NCBI GenBank assembly: GCA_039545275.1
Contig: BCHS01000001.1
Location: forward strand, 69,579 to 133,578
Length of the DNA: 64,000 nucleotides
Reading direction: 5' to 3'
Origin: Pseudomicrostroma phylloplanum
Lineage: Eukaryota > Basidiomycota > Exobasidiomycetes > Microstromatales
A model generated the notes under the pieces. It searched no databases. It was given only the letters and a program-made list of their open reading frames with translations, and had not been told where the DNA came from. Both the position numbers and the translations under genes were made by a program. The first letter of the stretch is position 1. Every line of letters begins with the position of its first letter. Positions 42,326 to 54,719 of this stretch are shown piece by piece.

Positions 42326-43925
42326 ATGCCGCCAAAGAAGACCCAAGTGGTGGAGAAGGCCAAGTTGGGAAGGCCCTCCAACAACTTGAAGATGGGCATT
42401 GTCGGTGTTCCCAACGTCGGAAAGTCGTCGCTGTTCAACACCATTGCAAAGTGTGATTTGGGCAAGAGTGCCAACTTCCCCTAGTAAGTACAGGCCGCGG
42501 CGCACTATCAGACGGGCTGGCCAGAGTCAATCCAGAGCACCCCGCTCATCACTTCACTTCCATGCATTCTCTCTTTGCAGCGCCACCATCGACCCCGAGG
42601 AGGCTCGTGTGCCGCTACCCGATGAGCGCTTCTTGTGGCTGGTGGAGAAGTACAAGCCAAAGTCAGAGGTGCCCGCTTTCCTCACCTGCATCGACATTGC
42701 CGGTCTGACAGCAGGTGCCTCTACCGGAGCTGGTCTCGGTAACGCCTTCTTGTCCCACGTTCGTGCCGTCGATGGTATCTTCCAGGTGGTGCGAGCCTTC
42801 GACGACGCAGAGGTCATCCACGTCGAGGGAGACGTCAACCCCACCCGAGACATGGACATCATCTCCACTGAGCTGCGACTGAAGGACATTGAGTGGCTGG
42901 AGAAGGCGCTGGAGACTGCAAAGAAGAATGCTCGTGGATCTGGACCCAACAGTCTCGAGGGCAAGAGGAAGGCAGAGGAGATCGCAACGATGGAGAAGGC
43001 CCTCAAGGCCCTGACCGAAGACAGCCAAGACGTCCGCAAGGTCGACTGGTCGCCCAAGGAGGTGAGTGACAGATCGGCCATAACCCCACGTAGATGGGCA
43101 GAGACGGAAGGACACGAGGTGGAGAGTCCCTCCTTCGGTAGTTGCTAAGATGAACAAGGGGGCGCAATTGAGACCCCCGAATTCTAATAACCCAGCTCGT
43201 CGATTGGCCTCATCAGCCTTTTATGAGAAAAATAGTATTTTCTGAGCGCAACGTAGAAGAGGAGAGATGCAGGAGGAAGAGCTCTCGAGGAGGGCGATTG
43301 ACGGTTCATCCCATGTCGAGACTTCGACTGCTGACGCCCAATTGACCCTCTACGCTCGTCACTCTCCTACACTTTCCAGGTCGACGTCATCAACACACTA
43401 TCGCTGCTTACTGCCAAGCCCGTCACCTACCTAGTGAACCTCAGCGAGAAGGACTATGTCCGCAAGAAGAACAAGTGGCTTCCCAAGATCAAGGAGTGGA
43501 TCGACAAGAACAACCCAGGTGACCAGCTGATCCCCTTCTCCGTGGCCCTGGAGGAGAGGCTAGTCAACCTCACCCCCGCCGAGGAGAAGGAGGAGCTTGC
43601 CAAGCTCGGCGAAAAGGTCACTGGCGCTCTAGGCAAGATCACAAAATCCGGCTACGATGGTCTAGACCTGATCAAGTACTACACCTGTGGTCCCGACGAG
43701 GTTCGAGCCTGGACTATTAGGCGGGGTCTCAAGGCCCCTCAAGCGGCCGGAGTGATCCACTCTGACTTTGAGAACAAGTTTGTGTGTGGAGAAATCGTGT
43801 CGATAGAGGATATTCAGCAGTACGGTAGTGAAGCCGAGGCCAAGGCGGCGGGAAAGCTGAGGCAGCAGGGAAAGACGTACGAGGTACAGGACGGAGATGT
43901 GTGCCACTGGCAGGTGGGTCGATAG
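42326..43925 (+). CDS. OLA1: Obg-like ATPase Ola1 (YchF family)
   Basis: Exons 42326-42483, 42581-43061 and 43380-43925; 394 aa from MPPKKTQ, the usual cytosolic length. Ola1 is a conserved P-loop ATPase tied to translation and stress responses. G1 is GVPNVGKSS (27-35). GNAFLSHVRAVDG and the DIAGLTAGAS switch region follow. The G4-position motif is NLSE, not NKxD, which explains the ATP preference of the family. The C-terminal TGS domain lies near DLIKYYTCGPDEVRAWTIRRG. An upstream in-frame ATG at 42182 adds 48 residues (SIRLVSLSHTQRL, then LPRFFSTS), which look like a mitochondrial presequence, so a second isoform is possible. The 318-nt second intron is unusually long and holds a candidate snoRNA. 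Confidence 0.95.
43141..43252 (+). ncRNA. Candidate box C/D snoRNA in OLA1 intron 2
   Basis: Inside the 318-nt intron (43062-43379) a 5-bp terminal stem, GTTGC (43141-43145) with GCAAC (43248-43252), brackets a box C-like AAGATGA (43147-43153, one mismatch to RTGATGA) and a box D CTGA (43242-43245). Both boxes sit within two bases of the stem, as in C/D snoRNAs. No clear C' and D' boxes were seen, and the guide target could not be checked. Intron hosting of snoRNAs is known in fungi. It is a pattern match only. Confidence 0.3.
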
Positions 43926-44418
43926 ATGTCAAGCCCTCTCTCTGGAGGACGGCTGGGGCCGCTTGTATCACTCTTTGTAATTCATCCCGATTGCTACGAC
44001 ACACACTATTCCACCCCTTGCGAGTCAGCCCAGACCCAGTCCCTGCCTCATCAGCGTCTCCATGCTGATCATACCGTGTGCCGTGTGCCGTGTGCCGTGG
44101 GTGTCTTCCTTGGCGGGCCTATGGTTGCCCAGTCTCGAGCGGAGTGGAGGCCGCGTGGGGGGTTTCGGAAAGCGGGAGTAGGGGCGGAAGTGCATGAGTG
44201 ACGGTACAATTGACACAAAGACACACCAGATTACACCTCTCCTCTCCTCGCTATCATTCACGAAAGCTCGACCGATTGGGTCTCAAGTCAGGACAGGACT
44301 CGCAGGCCAGAGAGAACCAGGTCAGCTCGTTCGGATAAGCAATTCCGTTCCTCTCAAGTGGAACCAAGAGGAAGGAAGCCCAGCTGGAGCTGCATCTCCA
44401 TCGCCAACGTCCGCGCCG
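43926..44418. other. Intergenic between OLA1 and OTU1
   Basis: 493 bp between two plus-strand genes. It has a short tandem of GTGCCGT (44078-44100). Reading frame upstream of 44419 continues open to 44194, so a longer OTU1 start is formally possible but looks like leader sequence. Confidence 0.5.
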
Positions 44419-45756
44419 ATGTCCATCCGCATTCGCCATCCGGGCGGGGTGGCCACTTTTCCCCTGAGCGACTCGGCGGATCTGGGAGCACTGCAGACTT
44501 TCATTGCTGAGAAGTGCGGGATTATTGCGGGGGAGCAGGAGCGTGAGTGATATGATATGATATGATATGAGATGAGAGGCAGCTTGCGGGGGTGGACCTG
44601 CCGGCCGGGACAGACAGACAGACAGGCCAGAACTGACATGCTCGCATGCTCGTCCCCTCTCCTGTCTCCTGCCTTTCTACCACCAGTCAAAACAGGCTAC
44701 CCGCCTAAGACACTGCCACTACACGGTGTCCCCGCCAGCACGCTGCTGTCTGACGCGCCGCTGAGGATCAGAAAGGGGGAGCAGATCATCGTGGCTGTCA
44801 AGTCCGCCCCGAATGGGTCTGCTGCGCCTTCCTCCTCCTCCTCCTCTGCTGCTGCTGCGCTAGGGGTGGGAAGCCGGAGTGCGGCTCCTTCACCTGCTCC
44901 AGCTACAACAGTGGCGAGTCAGAAGCCGGAGGCTGCACCCTCGATACGCAAGCCTGCTGTGCCTGCGCCTGCGCCAATACCCGCTTCGAGACCGGTGCCA
45001 CCTGCGCAAATACCCCGGACTCCCGCTCCTGCTCCAGCTCCTGCTCCTGCTGCTACTGCCTCTGCAACCACCGGTCTGCAAAAAGGCGAAGTCGTTTCTG
45101 TGCCTCTCTCCGCAGATTCTCCCTTAGAGGGGCACCTGACCCTCCAAGTCGTTCCGGACGACAACTCCTGCCTCTTCTCCGCGCTCTCCATCCTTCTACA
45201 GCAGTCCTACTCCCCCGAGAGCAATCGTGCGCTCCGTCAACAGGTGAGCACTGGCATCCTCGCCGATCCTTTCTCGTACTCGGAGGTGGTGCTAGGCGCT
45301 GCTCCCGCCGAATACGCCGCAAAGATGCAGCGCGAAACGACGTGGGGCGGTGGTGTCGAGCTGGCCGTTCTCGCAAAGACGCACCGTCTCGAGCTCGCAG
45401 CGCTAGACGTTCTCAACGGTGTGACGCATGTCTTTGGGCAAGGTGAGGGATACACCACCAGGGGGTACCTCGTGTATAGCGGGATCCACTACGACGCCCT
45501 GGTCCTTCTTCCCGCGGCTGGCGCACCACTCGAATTCGCATCGACCCTCTTCGACGGAACCACACCCGGAGCACTCGACGCGGTGGACGTGGCGGCGCGG
45601 AAGTTGAGGGAGAAGCTAAAGGAGAAGAGGTACTACACGGATACCGCTGGTTTCACGCTCAAGTGCGGACAGTGTGGAGTGAACCTAAAGGGGGAGAAGG
45701 AGGCGACGCAGCATGCTATGAAGAGTGGACATACGGACTTTAGAGAATACGAGTGA
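44419..45756 (+). CDS. OTU1: OTU-family deubiquitinase Otu1 (YOD1)
   Basis: Exons 44419-44542 and 44687-45756; 397 aa. Otu1/YOD1 is a Cys protease that trims ubiquitin chains with Cdc48/p97 in ER-associated degradation. The N-terminal UBX-like domain (MSIRIRHPGGVATFPLSD) runs across the intron to about residue 77, then a 90-residue Ala/Pro/Ser linker follows. The OTU domain begins near 175. Its catalytic triad region is DDNSCLFSA with Cys203, the helper Asp at 199/200 and the His at 309 in SGIHYDAL. The C-terminus has a C2H2 finger (CGQCGVNL, then HAMKSGHTDF), typical of Otu1. The intron holds a short run of ATGAT units. Confidence 0.94.
44548..44576 (+). repeat. ATGAT pentamer microsatellite in the OTU1 intron
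   Basis: About four to five tandem copies of a TATGA/ATGAT unit directly after the intron donor, ending in a degenerate copy. No function proposed. Confidence 0.6.
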
Positions 45757-45963
45757 TCATGGGAGTGGAATGGAACGCAGCTCAATATGATACCTTATCC
45801 CACTGGCATACCACACTCGGCAGTGAAGATACTAGCATGTGCGAATTACTTCCTCGCATTCAGAGGGCAGGAGGTTACATTGTCATTTCGGTCCACTCCA
45901 CGTCCCACTCTTCCCGTCCTTCTTGCTTTTGCCTTCGACCACTACAGCTCTCCCCTCCTCAAC

Positions 45964-48900
45964 CTAGATCTGCTCACACAGCGAAGCAAGATGAGTCAAG
46001 AAGCGCTGTCCCTCTTCCGCTTCCTCTCCAGCCGGCAGGCCCTTGACAGCTCCGAGCGCCGACTGCACGCAAGCCGCTACATCCCTTTGGATCCCACTCT
46101 CCACCGCCTGATGACTTGCCGAGCCAGCAGGGAAGGAGGCATTGAGCAGCAGCTGTGTCACTGCGAGTGCCAGCGTCTGCTCCAGAGCCACTTGCATCGT
46201 CGCGAGATGCTCAGTTGCAGGGGTGGGCTGCTTCTTCTGCAGGACCTCGATGCAGTGGCCCGCCAAATCGAGGAGTGTACCGATGGACGCGGATTCGCCA
46301 GGGGCGGTGCGCATTGTGGGACGGAGGAGCGCCTTGTCCCGTAACAACGTCGCTACTGGTGACTCTTCGCCTGCCCATTGACCTCCCTGTTGGGCGAGCA
46401 CCTCGTCGCCCCTCGTCTGATGCCACAGGGCAGCCACCGCGGTGGTAGCAATCGATGTCATCTGCTCCACAACCTGCTGCTCGTACTCCATTTGCTCCTG
46501 CCTCGCGCCTGCAGTATCGTCGCCTCCGCCATGCAGAAGAAGGGAGGCCAGCTGATGAGGTCGTTCTGTGAGGTACACGAGCTGCTGCAAGATCCCCGAA
46601 GTCTTGTCGGCAAACGTGGCCATCACTTCCCGACCCGAGCCCTGAGCAAAGCCCTCGGCGCTAGCCATGACCAAGAACAAGCGCATCGTTGCTTGCAATT
46701 CGTTGAGCTGTGGCTGCGTAATACGAGCATCTTGCTCCACGAAGCGCAGAGGAGCTCCTTCTCGAGCATTAACGCTGCCTCGAGCTGCCAAGGGAGAGAA
46801 GTTGAGGACTCTGCCTAGCTGCGCGCCGTACAGACGTACAAAGCCAACCACCTCCGTCTCGATGAAGCGCACGCTTGCTGCCGCCCATGTTGCCGAAGCA
46901 TCCCCATCGAGGTTCTCGACGATGCTGACGACAAGCCGAAGCATCGTGACCCAGCAAGCATGAGCGGGGCTGGCAGCTCCGGAGGCCAGCACAGCAGGAA
47001 CTGTGCCCGCCTCGAGGGCAGGCGATAGAGCATTGGACGATAATGCAGTCATCAAACCAGCGAGCACAGACTGCTCAGCCGACTGCTGTTGCGCTGCGAG
47101 GGCGAGGAACAGTGATAGCAGAGCCGGCATGAACATGGCTGCCTGCGTACTTGTCTCCTGCTCGGTCGGTCGTAGAGGGGCACGCCGAAGCAGTGCTACA
47201 CAGGCCGGGAGCAAGCCCACCTCTTGGAATTGGCTGAGCCAGAAGTGTGGAGTGAGACTGATATCGGGACGAATGAGGAGTTCAAGCAGACTGCACACAA
47301 GCGTGAGATCTTCCTCCCGTGCAGCCAGCGCAGCAGCATCAGTGCTTCGACTGCTGACGAGCAAGCTTGCAGCATCGACGATGAGACGCAAACTCTTCAA
47401 CGCATGGCTAGTGAACGAGTCGATGGCTTGATGGATGGTCTGGTGCGTCTGTACCTGAGCAGACCGCGACTGGCTACCGGCAGCCAGTGGAACCAATTGA
47501 CGAACCTGCCTTGCGGTGAGAAGAGCGATGCTGAATAATCCTCGATGGAACGCTGGCGTTTGTGGGCCTCGAACACTCGCTTGCAGGGTGAAATACTTGT
47601 GTGAGAGGATCTTCCGAATCTGCTCAACGACGTTGCTCAAGGTCTCAATTTCGGCTGCTTGAGGTTGTTGTGCCGGCTTGTCGCTGTTTCGCGAAGTCGA
47701 GGATCCCCAGGCTGCTTCTAGCAACACTTCCAGCAGTTCGATCCGAGCAGCGTGTATACCCAGCATAACCGAGCCGTCTCGGGACTCCGAGGCGGTGATC
47801 TTGGCGCAAGCGACCCACGCCTTCAGGTAAGACTCCTTCAGTTGCGTCTCCTTCTGTGCGTCTGTCTTCACCTCCCATCTCGCAGCCCTGAAGAGTGCCT
47901 CGAGGAGCTGATGCCACGCTCGTAGGTAGGTCGCCTGAGCATCGATGTTGCTCCAGTCCAGATTGACGCTCGACAGCATCAAGACAGCCTGCTGAATGAC
48001 TCGCTCGTCCACAACAGCGTCCTCGTCCATCTGGGTCCCACGCTCAGCACCGCTACAAAAGCCCTCGAGCCTGGTCCGGAGCGTTCTCGTGTCAAAGACG
48101 TAGTCGTCTCCGTATTCACGAGTCAGATCAAACTCGTGAGCCTTTGCTGGGCGGCGCAGGGCGTTCAGAGAGATTTCTGGGAATGCAGTTGCTAGCTTGG
48201 ACTCCACGTCTGCATGGAGGCTCGGATCGCACTCGACCTTGACTGCAGATTCGAGAGAGGCGGTGAAGGATGCACTGTTGATGACAAGGGCCATTGCGGT
48301 CTCCAGACTGTCAGATTTAGAGCGACTGCCCCTCGCCCGAGGGGTCTGCAAATCTTTGCTCAGGATGTGAAGGGCCCTGGCCTTGCTCAGCACACGGTGC
48401 GAGAAGACTCTGGTCTCCTCATCGCTGTCTGTTCGCCGACGGCCTTCCATGTCTTCGAAACCGGAAGGCTCTCCTGCCGGACTACCAGCATCAGTTGCGA
48501 TGATCGAGGTGACAGCACTCCAAAATTTGGCATCTGTCCTTGCTTTCAGGGTCGACAGATGCTCCATCCGAGCCCAAGCAGTGCCAAGGAAGTGCAAGAC
48601 GGCGTCAAGCAGTGCAGGGTCGTGCTCCCAGAGATATTCCCAGATATGGATGGAGTCAACAGCTACAGAGAGGGCACTGCGTTGAGGCGGAGCTTTCTTA
48701 TCGCCTCGGTCTCCGGCAGACTGTCCGCCTAGCAGCAGTTGCGCTAAGCCCGGCTGAGTCGTGACCATCGCTGCAGCCATTGTCCAGATGACTCTCCTGG
48801 ACTCGACGTCGTAGTGCGAATTGTCCAAAATGCTGACCATTGCGGACACCGTCGTGTTCACATCGTCTGCAGAGCCTAAGTGGCCAATGATGGACAGTGC

Positions 48901-51900
48901 ACCATTCGAGGTCGAGTCTTTCTGTTCCTCGGCTGAAAGACAGATGACAGTCATCAACAAGCCAGCATGTCTGCAGAGAGGAGCCGAGAGCGTCTGTGAG
49001 GTATACGCGACGACGGCGGATAAGAGTTGGACTCTCGAGCTGCGCCTCTGAGACGTAGACACAGCCCGGACTGCCACCGCAGAGCTATCAAACATCATGC
49101 GCTCCAAGAGACAGGTCCTGTTCGGATAGCTGCCGCTCTTGGATAGCTCCTGGCGACGCAAAATGATGGCGGTGGCGAGGCCCAGACAGGTGACAATCAA
49201 GTCATGCGCGTGTTCTGCATCAGCATGGCTGCCGGATCGCTGGAGGTCTTGAAGAAGAGCTTGGCCCGTACCGATGACGCTGATAAGTGGTGCAATGTAG
49301 AGCGAGGAAGAGTGGAGGACAAGGAGATTGTCTATTGCGCTCGACAGATCTCGAGCGGCTCCAGACGCCGACCCTGCTAGGGTGCGATCAGTGATGATGC
49401 TTTGTAGCAGAGCGGCGCAGGAAGATGCAATGGCCACTTTCTCGCCGATCTTTTTGTATCGCCAGCTCTGGTGCTCTGGCCAGATGGACTCGCAGATCCA
49501 GCCCAGTGCGCGAAGGAGTGTGTCCACCTTGATCCGTGACAATTCTGGGGAGACGAGGGATTGAGATCTTTGCACTTCGGCTAGCAGGCTGGCGTGAAAG
49601 GCGAGGAGAGATCGAAGGCCGGCAAAGTCGCCAGTCGAGCATTCATACGCTAGTAGCGCAGAAGCGGCTGAACGGTTGCTGCTGCTTGATACGACTGCCG
49701 CTTGGCCACTCGAGCCAATGACGAGGTTGGAGGAGCGAACGGCAAGCCAGACTTCCGAGGGACGAAGTGAGAGTAGAAGACCCAACAGCTTGTAGCCAGC
49801 GCTGACCAGTCTACTTGGGATTTCACGGGCATTTAGAGCTTGATCGAGGATACGTTGAACGATTGCCACGAGGGAAGGCTGCGTAGGCCGTGCATCCGAA
49901 ACAAAAGACTGATCCGGATCGAAAGCCTCGCCTGGAGCAGTTTCTAGATGCTCAAGCAGAGCGTCAGCTTGCGCCGGTACGCCCAACAAGACCGCGGAAA
50001 ATAGCTCAATGATCTCCGTTGCGACGGTAGCATCGTCTGTCTCGCCAGGCGACAAGTTAACGAAAGTCGTCACTTGACTGCGCGTTTGGCTGAAGACGTC
50101 GTCTCGATCGACGGACGCTGCTGCAGCAGGCGGCCCACCAAGCAGCTTGACGAAACTGGCGAGCACGTCTCGAAGCAGCCGCCAGCCGCTGACAGGCTGA
50201 TCTGGCTCCCATACGACGACGACTGGTGTCTGACCAGCCTCCGATACCATTCTGCCGCATGTTCCCGGCTGGATGGCGAGCTCAGGTCCAAAGACGGGGA
50301 TGGTCCGAGTGCACCTGTAGTCCAGTACAGCATAGTCTGAGCTCTCGATGACCTCCCAAGGCGGGCGCAAGGCTCCAGCGGTAGACGGCAGAGCATGAGC
50401 CAGGGTAGGAATCTGGTAGAGCTGTCGCAGGACCTCTGTAGACGCTTGCACCCCGTTGCTCGTTGGCGCAACTCCATCGCACACGCCTGTCAACGACTTG
50501 AGAAGCCTGATGAAAGGACGGAAATGCACAGGCCATCTCCGCTTTGCCATCTCTAGTACACTTCTTCGGGTGTCCGTCTCGTAATCGACTTCCCAAAATT
50601 GCCAGCAGAGCGCAGAAATCCCCGCTGCATTGGAGGCGGCGGTATCCGACCCGTGCCCATCCTCAAAGGTCGCCTCCCATAGCGCGATCAACGCATCTTG
50701 GTCGCCAATGTACTCCGGTCGGATCACGTCGGTGACCCCGAGGAGTAGCCCTTTGAACACTGCTCGGAAGGCCAGAGACGTAGCAATCGAGATTTCAAAA
50801 GAAGCCGAGAGCGAATGCTGAGTGGAGACGAGGGGCGAGCGGACGATCGTCTTCATCGTGGGGAAAAAGCCCATGGACGGACTCAAAGCAGCCGATGCCA
50901 GACGCGTCCAGACTGGTTCGCCTCCATCGCCGGGCGCCAGAACATCGCTCAGCGCTTGTAGTTGGGCGGGTATCCGACCTCCAGATCGCTCCAGTGCATC
51001 AGCTAACGCATCTTCAGTCTTTCGCAGAATCAAAGCCCACCCCAGGAAGATGGGGGAGAGGTTGGGATCTGCCGATGCAGATTCGAGATGGCTTAATACT
51101 TCGTCCAGCTGCTTTGCATCTGATATGAATGCACGCGAGCTAGCGCTGTCCTCGTTCGATAGAGTCGCACCCAGTGGGAATGCGTAGCCATCCATGGCGC
51201 GCTCGAGGTCCAGAGCCTCAATCGCAATCAGAGTGAGGCAGTGGTGGATAGCGCCCACGAGCTCAACGGCCTGGAAGTCAAAGAATGCCTCATTGGCTTG
51301 AGCTTGGCCAAAGACAGTCTCTTCCAGTGCCTTGAGAACTGTAATAGCAAAGGCCGGGGTAGGAGTGACACATCCATAGAAGACCAGGAAGACGACCTCG
51401 AGGAGAGCTAGCTGCTCTTTCAGGCCGTGTTTTGCCCAGAACTGTGAGTAGCGAGGGGCGTCGCGAATGTTCGTTGGCAACGGCTGCTTCGAGAGATAGA
51501 CAAATCTGTCCAAGCACCCCTGCCCAGCCTCTTGCGTCCCAATCGAGGTGAGAACAGCTTGAGCAATCTCGAAGTACTGATGATCCGAGTCCTCCGCAAT
51601 GCGAAGTAACGAGGCTACGCATCTGATGCTGTAAAGCTGCTCTTCGAAGTAGAAGACGTTGAATTCATCGAGGATCTCGTTCACCAGATCCTCTGACAGG
51701 GTAGCTTTGCCCTTGCGTCTGGCCGCCGCGGTTGTCCTGAGAAGATCGCGATGGATGTCCTCGGCTTGCAGGAAGCGCTTGAAGGCTAGTAATGATTGCA
51801 CTTCTTCCAGATCGTACCTTTCGCTGATTTGTACACACAAGTCCCTTTGGTCTGCATCGATACTGAGCTCCAACCCACTGTCTAGCTTGACAGAGTCTGC

Positions 51901-52188
51901 ACTGAGCTTGCCTTTGGACGTGGTACGTGAGGGGGGCGAGAACTGACACGCTGCTGCAAGCTCCTTCAGCCTCGAGTCTACGAGCTGCTGTACCTCGCTG
52001 AACGGCCGATCGGAGCGCGCATTCTCGAGATGCTCGTAGAGCTCGTGGTATGTACTGAGAGGAGAGAGGAGGGAGGAGGGTGAGCAGAGGATACATGTTT
52101 GGACCTGGGGTTCTGTTACTACTCACCACAAGCCCAGGTGAGCTTCTGCAGGCCGCGAAGAAGGTCCTGCTTCGGCCGCTTCTGGCAT
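45964..52188 (-). CDS. NUP192: Nucleoporin Nup192 (Nup205)
   Basis: Exons 52188-52127 (62 nt) and 52054-45964, phase 2 intron of 72 nt; 2050 aa. Nup192 is a large scaffold protein of the inner ring of the nuclear pore complex. The whole length is helical repeat. The N-terminus gives TYHELYEHLENARSDRPF and later LVNEILDEFNVFYFEEQLYSIRCVASLLR, a Nup192-type N-domain pattern. Other diagnostic blocks are TNIRDAPRYSQFWAKHGLKEQLALLEVVFL and WEVIESSDYAVLDYRC. Yeast Nup192 is 1683 aa and animal Nup205 about 2012, so this is normal. The 6-kb second exon has no intron, which is long for this genome. The first exon starts MPEAAEAGPSSRPAE. Confidence 0.93.
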
Positions 52189-52723
52189 CGTTATGCAGCC
52201 TTGGAGAGGATGGTATGAGATGGATGTAGAAGGTCGGTGCGGGTCGGTGCGAGTCGACGAGGTGTTGGGAGGAGAGGTTGCCTGCAGGCCAGATCTTCCG
52301 CGCCCCTTGTCGGAACGGAGACAACGACTAGCTCTTTCCGAGCCGATGGTGTGCCTGTCCTTCGGCGGGGTCTCGGCACGCCTGATGTTTGCTTGGCAGG
52401 GAGCGGCAGGCGGTGCCTCACGCCTCACGCACAAATCCCCGGAAATCCGCTCCCCAAATGGCAGATCAGGGACCTCAGCCAATCAATCGATGTATGAATG
52501 ACCTTATCCCCGCCTACCCGCAACTCGTATCGTCTCCACCCTGACCACTGCATCGGTTCCTTCCTATCACATCCTTCGTAGCATACCGCCTCTCTAGCCT
52601 CGTCACATCCCAAGCATACCCTGAATCTTGCCCGTTGGTGCCACTTCCAAGCGCCCAAGAATCGTCGCCGCATCTCAAGACAGACTCGTCCCCAGCTCCA
52701 TTGCGCATTGCCACCAGACCGCA
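52189..52723. promoter_or_regulatory. Divergent region between NUP192 and the LEA2-domain gene
   Basis: 535 bp with both promoters. The plus frame from 52628 runs into the downstream gene without a stop, but it has no better start than 52724. No repeat or RNA gene seen. Confidence 0.45.
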
Positions 52724-54071
52724 ATGGCGACCAGCTACCCCTTCTCCAACAATCGACAGGCCCAGAGCGACCATACTCATGCAGCCGCCGACGGCTACAA
52801 TTTCTATCCTCAGCAGGACCAGTACGAATACCATGACGCTTCGACGGGTCAGGAGTACGATACTGCTGCCACCAACGATCGCAGCTCGGTCCAACAGCAC
52901 GGAGGAGACTGGGCTCAGAGCGACGCAGCTCGCTACAATGACAATGGTGGCTACAGAGGTTCTGAGCCGCTTGACGTGAATGCTGGACAAGGCTATGGTC
53001 AGAACGAGTACAATGAGAAGAATGCCGCAACAGGCGCTGGCCTGGTGGGAGGATACGGCCGGAAGTCTCGCTTTGGCCAGTCCAATCGCGATTCTATCTT
53101 CTCTGCCGACGATCGCCATGTCTTCTTCCGACGCAGCTGGCCTGTGAGGACCCTTCGGACACTCTTCTGCATCATCATCTGGGCCATCATCATGGTCATC
53201 ACCGTTGTCCTGCTGATCATCACATTCGCACGACCACCCAACGTCGCCCTCCTCTCGATCAATGTGCCCACAAGCAGTGACTTCTCCATCTCGGGATCCA
53301 CCTTCAGCGCGAACGGCTCCATCAACTTTGCTATCTCCAACCCAAACTCCTTTTCTGCTACCATCAACCACATCACTGCCAATGTCTATGATGCTGCGAT
53401 TGCAGACAGTACACCGATTGGAAATGGCAGTCTGGTCGATCAGAAGATTGCAGGAAATGCCAATACTACCGTCGTCTTCCCCTTCGACGTTGGACTCGAC
53501 GTCTCCTCGTCGGGTGAGACGTTGATCGATAGTGTAGTCAGTCAGTGTGGCATTGGAACCACATCGACTACTGGTCAGAAGCTCACTGTGAGTCCGCACG
53601 CCTGAGATTTGCATGTACTTACCACTTCTTAGGGAACGAGACCACTGATCCAAGTTGTTCTTCTTTTCCGTATTACAGGCCCTCATAGAAGTCGACGCCC
53701 GTATCACCGTCCTGTCCGTAGGCGTCAGCGTCCCAATCTCTCGCAACGTCAGCTTCAGCTGTCCCACATCGGCATTGGTATCCATCCTCGAGAGCCTGAC
53801 AGGCGAGAGCTCTGCCGCTGCCGCCGTCGCAGCCCTCACTGGTAGTAACAGTCGTCGCAGCCTTGCGGAGATGCTAGCTGGGGACGAAGGGCAGCTCGAG
53901 GCAAGACACGTCCTCAGTCTGCTGCCTACGGGGGAAAAGGTGGACTTGGAACTCACCAGGAGGGAGATCTTCCGGCAGCTCGTAGAGCCGTGGTTCCCTC
54001 GTGCGGCGGCCGCCAAGACTCCTGATACCACCGAGGAGGTAGAACGGAGGAATCTAAATCTGGACCTCTGA
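52724..54071 (+). CDS. Membrane protein with LEA2-type domain
   Basis: Exons 52724-53587 and 53679-54071, phase 0 intron of 91 nt; 418 aa. Residues 1-135 are polar, Tyr/Gln/Asp-rich and cytosolic. One transmembrane helix at about 146-169 (LFCIIIWAIIMVITVVLLIITF) follows RRSWPVRTLR. The outside or lumenal part starts with ARPPNVALLSINVPTSSDFSISGSTFSANGSINFAISNPNSFSATINHI. That strand pattern, with the FAISNPNSF signature, fits the LEA2 (late embryogenesis abundant group 2) domain. Several NxS/T sites suggest N-glycosylation. Fungal LEA2-like membrane proteins are poorly studied; a role in membrane or vacuole stress is unproved. A 546-codon antisense frame lies across it and was rejected. Confidence 0.72.
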
Positions 54072-54719
54072 AACACTGTATCTGCATATCCCCTGCGCCA
54101 GTGCCAGCGCACTTGTCGCTTCGCTCTCTCCACCCTCTTGTACATACCCCGCAAATAGCCTCTCTTACGGATACTCTCCCCCTTTCCACCCGGCCCATGA
54201 CATATTCAGAGGAACCATGTAGCCTTGGGAAAGATAGCAGTCCTTCACTCATTCCTTCCACCTGATCCAGATCCAGCACCAGCACATACCGCTCGCGGCC
54301 ATAATCGAACAATCTGTAGCCTTCTTTTCTTTTCTTTGCGTGGCTCTGGCTTGTTGTGCATCTGGTTCTCGTAGGCTCCGAATGGGCGGTTCGTCGTTCC
54401 TCTCCGGCCTCAAAGGACGTCTTCCTATCTGCAAATCTGACACGCCGCACAGTATGATCAAGCAAGCGAGGGAATGAGGAGCTTCTGATTGACGATTGAC
54501 GATTGACGATTGACGATTGACGATTGACGATTGACGATTGACGATTGACAATTGACGAAGGAAAGGGGACAAGTAGGTCGTTGTGACATCTATGGAGAAG
54601 CATCTGTCGCATTCGGGCAGTGATGAGCTGGCCTGCGCAACAAGCGCGAGAAGGAGCACAGGGACGGGAATAAGAAACTCTACTCGAACACGTCAAGGAG
54701 ACACCTGGTCGTCTCTTCA
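54072..54719. other. Convergent 3' intergenic region with a heptanucleotide array
   Basis: 648 bp between two converging stops: 3' UTRs on both sides and the array at 54487-54556. The antisense frames over the array only translate the repeat. No gene seen. Confidence 0.5.
54487..54556 (+). repeat. GATTGAC heptanucleotide tandem array
   Basis: Ten 7-bp units in 70 bp; nine are exact and the last has one G-to-A change. It lies in non-coding sequence between converging genes. Arrays of this perfection are usually length-variable between strains. Confidence 0.9.

Noticed and set aside
52514..54154. A 546-codon minus-strand open frame antisense to the LEA2-domain gene
   Set aside because: The plus strand holds a coherent membrane protein with a proper intron; the antisense frame has hydrophobic runs but no recognisable domain and is explained by codon bias in GC-rich coding DNA.
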